Shown here: positions 57,396-64,000 of the stretch, one piece after another
Layout of the letters: each line of letters opens with the position of its first letter
Position numbering within the stretch: position 1 is the stretch's first letter
Assembly (NCBI GenBank): GCA_949130495.1
Contig: OX422218.1
Coordinates: 42,850,651-42,914,650, forward strand
Direction of reading: 5' to 3'
From: Sambucus nigra
Taxonomy: Eukaryota > Streptophyta > Magnoliopsida > Dipsacales > Adoxaceae
Length of the DNA stretch: 64,000 nucleotides
Made by a program: the position numbers and the translations under genes
Notes under the pieces: generated by a model
Told to the model about the DNA's origin: nothing
The model's database searches: none
Seen by the model: only the letters and a program-made list of their open reading frames with translations

Positions 57396-58152
57396 TGTAA
57401 CAACCCGAGGTCTTGGAGACGGCGAGTTATTTATTTTGGGAGAAATAAATAATATTTTATTGGAGAAATAATTAAATTGGTAAATTGAGGTCGAAATTTG
57501 GAGTCGTTAGAAAGTGTCTCGAATGGAGATTCTGAGGGTACCATTGTTTCTAAAAGGGTCGAGAAAGTCGAAATGACTGTACTTGGGGTCTATTTGGGTT
57601 TGGAAATAAATTAGGACCGTTTGGCTCGAATTAAAGTTACCGGGTCATTTAAAGTGTGTATTATCATTTAAAGATGTGTAAATTTGGGAGATAGGCTAAA
57701 TTAGCTTACGGGAGATATTTCTCCAAAGAGAGAAAGAGAAATAGAAAGAAATAAAGAAAGAAGGAGAAAGAAGAAGAAAAGGAAGGAGAAAAGGAGGGAG
57801 AAAGAGGATTTTCAGGAAAATATGCGATCTCAAGGCGGATTCAGACCCTACGAACCCGAGGCAAGTGATTAAACTTGCTAAATAATTGTTGTGTACCAAT
57901 TATTGCATGATCTGTGGATTGATATTATGGGTTTTAGGTTTACTTTAACAAAACCTAACTTTTGGGTAAAATCTTAGATTTGATATGTAGATCTTTGATT
58001 TGAAGATAGAAATTGGTTTATATGTATTCTAGGATGAATATTGATGATATATATGTGATTGGGTTGAAGAAAAATGGAGAGAAAATGATAAAAATGAATT
58101 TTGGGTATTTTAAGCTTACAAAAAGTAGCCATTTTCGAGGTTTCTGAAGGGC

Positions 58153-60008
58153 CGAATCGATTCGTCTTCCTACCGAATTGATTCAGAAATATGCAGGTGC
58201 CCAGGTGTGAGTGACCGAATCGATTCGGACTCTAAGGACGCAAATTTCCAATTGAGTCCTTTGTAGTTTTGGCTCAATTCCGGACAAAAATGTTTGAGTC
58301 ATAGGATAGAGTATATTGATCATCTTGCAAGCCTATGTCGTGTTTGTTGAAGACGTAGCGACAAAGAGTATAAAGCTTCATCATCATGACAGTTTCGTGC
58401 CTCGTTTATACATCATCTACCATACTTCCATGCTTTAAAGGTATGAATGCAATTATATATATATATAGGAGCTTGGAACTTGTTTATTGGGTGTTAGGTT
58501 TAATTAAAACTGTGTTTTATTTTCAAAAAGAATTAATTAAAACTTTAAAATACGTTTATAATGTTTTCTGGGCTAAAATCGAATTTTCCAACTTTTTGGA
58601 AGTTCGTTCCATATGTCGTTCAAACGAGATTTTCATTCGAACCAGATGTCGTTCGAACGAGATCGCCAACGACTTGCAATTATGGCATACTGGAACTTCG
58701 TTCGAAATGTCGTTCGAACGAGATTGTCGTTCTAACGATATTTCTAACGAGCTTCTAACGAGTTCATACTGGAACTTTGTTACAAAACCGATTCGAACGA
58801 AATGTCGTTTGAACGAGATGCCAGGCGGGAATAGATTTTGGCACTTTTAAGTAGTTTTTATCCCACTTACCCACTTGTTTCTTAACCAACTTTTTTCAGA
58901 CTTTATTATGTGCGGGAATAACATTTTCTAACTTAACTTTTCCATTCTATTTCATCTCTTAGAGAGAGTATGAGAGCAAAATTATTTAAGAAAAATGTTC
59001 TTGTTTTGAGTGAGGTTTTATCAAAGAGAAAAATATACACCACTCTTGTTTACACCCAAATTAGGTTCTTCCAAGTTCCCATATTCATATATCTTGCTTG
59101 GAGTTTGGCACCGGGTTCATCTCTTCCGTTCAAAGAAAACTTTTGGGTTTTCTTCTACATCCCATAAAGAAAGAAGAAGAGTTTTTGTTGCGGCATTACC
59201 CACTTGAAGAAAGGCTCCTTGTACGGGTGATGGTGACCATATAAAGTCCGATCGGTGGACTCCGAGACCGCGGTAGAGCTCCGTGGTTATCCGCTAGGAA
59301 GAGGTATCTACGAGAAGAAGCGTCGGGGCTTGGGAGGTATCGAGTCGTGTGATGTAAGACTTTCTGTCTTGTGTTTGTAAATTCCGTATCTAATAGATTT
59401 GTGGCTAGGGCCGTCCGAGGTTGTTTCCCTTCTTGGGTTTTTCCTCGTACATCGTGATGTAGTGATTTATTGTTTTTTATTTTATCTTTCGCACTCACCT
59501 AGAACGCATGCTTAGGTTAAAAATATAAAATTGGTTTAATCACTATTTATTTATTTTGGTGCTTAAATAAATATTGGGAAAAGTATATTTAATTCAAGTG
59601 ACTTCTTAAAATTGGTTTAGCCTAATTTGATAAAATTGCAAAAATATGACTTAGGCAAATTCTAGGACTTGAATTAATTGGTTTCAGTGAAATTAATATT
59701 TGTGTCTGTTTTTAGTAATTTTCACTTGTGTTTAATTTTACTTTGAAATAGAAATTAAAATTTGGTGTTCGTTAGTTTTGTTGAACCATCACACATCTTT
59801 ACGCTTCCGCATCGTGTTTCATAAAAGGAAATAACTATTTTAATTGAGAAAATTAAAAATCGGGGGCCTCGCATTCCAACACGGACCCCAGCCAAATTGA
59901 TTCGGCCTGAGACAGAATCCCAGGTCTTATGACCCGAATCGATTTGCCTTCCTGGCTGAATCGATTCGCTGGGTCGAATCATTTCGGAATTGGCCCGAAT
60001 CGATTCGA
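58153..60008. repeat. ATCGAT palindrome array in element E LTR, split by insert
   Basis: Eight CGAATCGATTCG-type copies in total, three left of the insert and five right of it. Several have lost the central CpG. C, from the same family, has GTCGAC palindromes here. Confidence 0.85.
58286..59881 (+). mobile_element. 1.6 kb insert in element E LTR, possible solo LTR
   Basis: Flanked by CGGAC at 58281-58285 and 59882-59886. It ends CATTCCAACA but does not begin with TG, so the type is uncertain; the 3' part resembles a Ty1/copia LTR. No coding region is supported. It carries its own CGTTCGAACGAGA and TTCTAACGAG elements (58612-58820), like those in element A. Confidence 0.5.
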
Positions 60009-61090
60009 AAAAAGGGCTTTTGGGGGATTATTTTTCTAAAGAAAATTTCATCCCGTTTTGTTCGAGGTTATCGATGGGGGACCTCTATAGGAGTTAATTG
60101 GAGTATGTTTTGGAGACTTTCAGAGAGTTTCCCTTATCAGAAATGATTGGAGTCATAATGACTAAATTTGAGGAATACCGATTAGATATTTTGGTTTATT
60201 CTAAGTGAGGAAGCCCATCTTGAATTGGAGATTTTACTTGGGGATAATAAATTCAATTCATATGAAAGAATGTGAATAATTTAGAGATACCGGGTCTTAG
60301 GATCCAATCCCAAATGGGATAATTTCAAAGGTTCATAAAATGAATGAACCATATTATGGATGGAGAAGTATAAATGTAAATTGAGGTTCATTAGGATAAA
60401 GATTTTCCTTAACTTAAAAGAATTGGGAGACAATTCATAATTAGAAGCGACATGTGAGCTTCAAACGAGAAATAGTATGATTATACTAAGTGGGGTTAAT
60501 GTGTGAGAATTGACGATTAGTGTATCAAGAGAGAGAGATATATCAAACAATGATATTAATTAATTGTGCCTAAGAGCGTATAGTGAAAATGAAAAATGAT
60601 GTTGCAGGTATACCTTATATGATGGTATATCTTTATTATGTGGGATGTATGTATACCTTATATGATTGTGTATATACATGTTAGGCATACCCTCTCCTTG
60701 CTATCATTGGAATGTTTCGTGCGTAGAGGGTGAGCATCCTGGCTCAAAGAGTAGGATGTGGATATTCCCCAAGTCATAGTCGTCCGTGGTGGTAAGCAAA
60801 TGATATATATATACATTTATTTATTTTGGGGGTGAGAGGTCGTGGGTATGTGTCGCTCTCAGTTGCCGGTAAGGAGCTATGACCGCTTCCCAGTTATTGT
60901 GTGCGTGAGTTGATCACGAGGTGGGTGTCGTTGAACCCCACCAGGTGGCCCCAGTTTGCTACGTATATGGGATGCTGGAAGATGATAGCATGTGAGCCTG
61001 CGTCCTTCGAGTTATAGCTCGGTTGGATGGTTATTATTGCTTATGCTTGTACTTGGGTATCAAGGACATAATGGACCTCAATGACCTACA

Positions 61091-61510
61091 TTGCCAGGAT
61101 TAGTGTATCTGGGGGGTTCCTTTTTTGGATTTCGCCTCGGCTAGACATCCCACGCACGAACCGCAGTGTAATGTTGGAACTTGGGGATATGTTAGTCCTT
61201 AATGATCATATATATATATATATATATATCACCTATCCCGACAATCGACAGTGCTAGGAGTAGTGTAACGGGGGGGTTCCTTATTTGGATTTCGCTTCGG
61301 CGAGATGTCCCATGCATGAAACGCCATGTACTGTTGAGAATTGGGAATATTAATTAACTAAAATTGGATAATAATAATTTGGGTTACATGAATCTTGCAT
61401 TGAGGGCATAATGAGCCCCGAGGATCCATACGGTCAGGATTAGTGTATCGGGGGGTTCCTTGTTTGGATTTCACCTCGGCGAGGCGTCCCACGCACGAAA
61501 CGCAGTGTCG
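61091..61510 (+). repeat. Three hairpin modules in element E LTR
   Basis: Copies at 61091-61170, 61241-61330 and 61429-61510, with loops CTCG, TTCG and CTCG. The order and (TA)n spacer match C. Confidence 0.85.
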
Positions 61511-62558
61511 TGTTGAGAATCGAGAGGAGTTTAGTCGTTAACTCTTGATGATAATAACTCAAATATATAATACAATATTTATGTGTTACATGCCAAATAA
61601 GGGCATAACTAGAATATATGAAATTCTAGTAATTGAGAATGATGATGTGATTATGTGCATGATGATGCAACTCGATATGTTCAATAAATGAACATTATAA
61701 AGACAACTATAACACCAATGATAAATTATATAATTTAATGAAAATAGATAAGCGTAGATTGGGAGATAAGGTAGATGATTTCAATTAAATAATTCACTTG
61801 GTTTTAAGTTAGAATCCATTTGTCCTTAATAGAATTAGGCATCCTTTGGAGATCACGTACACACGTTTAGTGCGCGCTTTAGTTCAGAGGTGAGTTGAAT
61901 TTAATGGAGAATTCGATTCCATTAAATCATGTAATAATACATTTATAATTATTATGCATTTTAATACACTTGCTATAAAATGTTTTTCAACTCGGGCTCT
62001 GACCCGTTTATATTTTCTTCCCCGTGTATATATATTGTATTACTTTAGGTGTTCCTCCGCAAGGACGTCCTTGATGTTCATCCATCCAGTATTTTGTGGA
62101 GTTGTAGCAGTAGCGGGCTGTTGCGGTATTTTGCTTTAGTCGATTCCTATCCTTGTATATCTAGATTAGGATTCAGTTATGTATTGCGTTAGCACTCAAA
62201 GTGTTGTAGATTAACACTTTCAAATTTCATTTTTCATATTTGTATTGTCTGTTACCCGACAGCATAGTCGGGTATTTTATTTGTACATTGTATCACATTC
62301 TTGTATATTTATGGAGTTTGCACATATCACTCATTTTAGTTATATGTGTGTTGTTGGTTAATATTGCATTATTGGTTTTGTTGTTGTTGTGAAATAAAAA
62401 ATTTCAAATTTTTTGACAACCTACTTTTAATGATTTTGTGTAGTTAGCCTTATATTATTTAGTATCGTCAGTTGATGTTGAGAATGTGCCATCTGAGATA
62501 CTTGATTTAATGTTGTATAGGGCTGGCCACCCATTATTATTGTGATCAGGTTGTCACA

Positions 62559-62735
62559 GATGTTATAAGAGCATCAGGTTCTAGTGTCTTTAGGATGTGT
62601 GTGCGTTACTACGATCTTCCGTAAGCATTCTTGATTTAGACCCTTATTTTTAGGACGGTTACATTATTACATTCATATTTCTTCGGCGAAGTGAAATATT
62701 TGAAAGGCGTTCTGATACAATTGTTCTTGTTTCAG
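62559..62735 (+). promoter_or_regulatory. Element E degenerate primer-binding site and leader
   Basis: TGTTATAAGAGC (about 62561-62572) has two changes from TGGTATCAGAGC. The leader after it (CATCAGGTTCTAGTGTC) matches C and A. Confidence 0.8.
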
Positions 62736-63706
62736 ATGCCACCGAAGGGAGGACGTTCAAGCAAGGCAAAAAAAGGGGCTTAAGCACAACCCCAATTGCA
62801 TCAGAGGAACATGACTACAGGTGAAGTTGCCAACATTGTGTCACAAGCAGTAACTGCTGCCATTTCCACGATGGCGCAGCAATCTACCGTTCGAATATCC
62901 CAACCCCATTTAGGATTGACTTTATGGGAGAGAGAGAGAAGTAAGATTTTAATAAGGGGCATCCTCCCGAGTTTGCAGAGGTAGTTGATGCAATGGCTGC
63001 AAGTCAATGGATGAATTGTATGCAGAGGCATCTTCGTATGGTTGAGTATAGTGAGGTGCAGAAACTATTTTTAGCCACCTTTAAGTTATCGGGTGCAGCT
63101 CTTCAATGGTGGGAGTCTGTCAACACATCTGAACAAAGAGATACTTTACCTATAAAAGAATTTTGGGAACTTTTTGATCGAAGGTATTTTGCTTCCCCTA
63201 ATCAAGACATAAATATTTTTCAAGGTAATTGAACGGTGGCGGAATATGAAGAAGATTTTTCTAGATGGGAAAAATTAGTACCTAATGAGGTAAATACGGA
63301 AGAGAAATGTATATCAAAATTAGTTTGAGGTTTAGATTGGAGAATTCGGCAACATTTTTCAAAGAGTCCCAAATTAGTGACTTTCATCGAGGTAGTAAAT
63401 ACGACACTATTAAAGTGTCGTGAATATCGTCTTAGTTCGCAAGAGGGTAAGAAATTTGGAGGTTCAAGTTCATCAACTAGGTTTGGCGAAGAGAGTGCCA
63501 GTAATGCGACTGGGCGAAAAGAATTTGTGGGTAAGTGTTTCTTTTGTAAAGAAATAGGTCATAGAAAGACAGATTGTCCTAAAAGAGGTAAAGGACCATG
63601 TTTTGATGAAGTTTTGGAAGTGCAACCCCTACAACAAATTCGAGGTCACTTTAGACCAGGGGACTATGTTTGGGAGCCCATTGATGAGGATGGGCAATCG
63701 GACTAG
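62736..63706 (+). pseudogene. Element E gag, broken
   Basis: ATG at 62736 (MPPKGGRSSKAKKG). TAA at 62781; a frameshift in the GA-repeat near 62930-62940; TGA at 63230 and near 63326. Domains as in C: NIVSQAVTAAIS, SQWMNCMQRHLRM, ALQWWES, FDRRYFASPN, WRIRQH and knuckle CFFCKEIGHRKTDC. It ends with the natural stop after GQSD, with no pol behind it. Confidence 0.85.
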
Positions 63707-64000
63707 AGATGGGTGATGTAAGTTAATTTTCCTTTATAATTAGCATTATTATTATGAAAGGGTAGTGCTATAGCCCTATTATGTATGTAATGACCCTAAA
63801 GGGAAATTTTGAGCAAGTTAGGCTCTTATGTTATTATCTTTTGTAAGACTAGATGAATTTTGCAAGGTGCTCAAAAAGAGCTTTAAACCTTGTGGTAAAT
63901 GTAAGAATGGTTATGGGTGATAAGTAGTAATGATAAAAGCTATTTCTTTTATATAGTCATGATTAGACTTATATAAATTGTTGTATTCTAGATATGGATG
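63707..64000 (+). other. Element E noncoding interior
   Basis: Matches the complement of 43400-43690 in element C. No ORF. Confidence 0.75.

Larger units (their letters stand above)
57861..62048 (+). promoter_or_regulatory. Putative GC-AG intron inside element E LTR
   Basis: Donor GAG|GCAAGTGATT, CTGAC branch candidate (A at 62002) 46 bases before the acceptor, and a TC-rich stretch. About 2587 bases without the insert, close to C's 2558. Confidence 0.5.
57396..62558 (+). repeat. Element E 5' LTR with insert
   Basis: TGTAACAACCCGAGG...GTTGTCACA, about 3.56 kb without the 58286-59881 insert, close to C's 3546. It has AAGGGTCGAGAAAGTC (57554-57569), GAG|GCAAGT (57858-57866), ATCGAT palindromes (58153-58227, 59893-60008), hairpin modules (61091-61510), CGGGCTCTGACCCGT (61993-62007) and ACTTTAG|GTG (ending 62048). 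Confidence 0.85.
57396..64000 (+). mobile_element. Element E: gag-only LTR retrotransposon, right end outside window
   Basis: LTR (57396-62558, including a 1.6 kb insert), a degenerate primer-binding site, gag (62736-63706) and noncoding interior running off the window. LTR, gag and downstream noncoding sequence all match element C in the opposite orientation, so E and C are one gag-only family. Gag in E is more broken than in C. Confidence 0.85.

Noticed and set aside
58386..58850. 154-codon ORF in the insert of LTR E
   Set aside because: Its C-terminal half (RSNEI, RTRCRSNE) is the translated TTCGAA-type repeat and the N-terminal half has no domain.
59196..59498. 100-codon minus-strand ORF
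   Set aside because: No domain; overlaps probable LTR sequence of the insert, and composition gives no support.

Overview
This is repeat-dense plant DNA with no intact host gene. The plant assignment rests on four things: Tekay/Del-type Ty3/gypsy chromoviruses, a Tat-lineage Ty3/gypsy element with a second RNase H and an antisense plant-mobile-domain ORF, a CACTA transposon with a TNP2-type transposase, and a broken BAHD acyltransferase. The species cannot be read from the sequence.

Left half (1-36099) is a four-level nest. A CACTA transposon (TNP2 gene on the minus strand; right terminus about 36099) is interrupted at 32149/32150 by a Tat-like element, 'O' (minus; LTR 30095-32149, internal region running left past base 1). 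O is interrupted inside its second RNase H by element 'B' (2642-23390, minus; target duplication TCATG). B's left LTR is interrupted by 'A', a complete young Tekay element (3816-14718, plus; target duplication GAAGC). O, B and A all carry broken reading frames.

Middle (36100-47364) holds unassigned AT-rich DNA with a possible Ty1/copia remnant, then the gag-only element 'C' (39024-45322, minus). C's right LTR is joined to a fragment of another LTR type, 'G' (45323-46761). A 0.6 kb host island with a BAHD acyltransferase pseudogene follows.

Right half (47365-64000) is an older Tekay element 'F' (plus). Its integrase is split and partly deleted by an LTR of element 'D' (53695 to about 56440). 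Its 3' LTR is cut at 57396 by 'E', a gag-only relative of C in the opposite orientation, which runs off the window. E's LTR carries its own 1.6 kb insert.

Most notable observation: the long LTRs of A, B, C, D, E and F share an architecture that looks like a built-in intron. About 0.5-0.7 kb into the LTR there is a perfect GC-type 5' splice site, AG|GCAAGT (D has one mutated base; F and the fragment G also have it). About 0.5 kb before the LTR end, or the equivalent place, there is a branch-point-like CTGAC or CTAAC inside the hairpin CGGGCTCTGACCCG, then a pyrimidine tract and an AG|GTG acceptor. Between donor and acceptor lie family-specific arrays of TCGA-core palindromes (TTCGAA, GTCGAC or ATCGAT) and hairpin repeats. 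Autonomous (A, F) and non-autonomous (B, C, E) elements also share their primer-binding site and leader, which suggests mobilisation in trans. All comparisons were made by eye.
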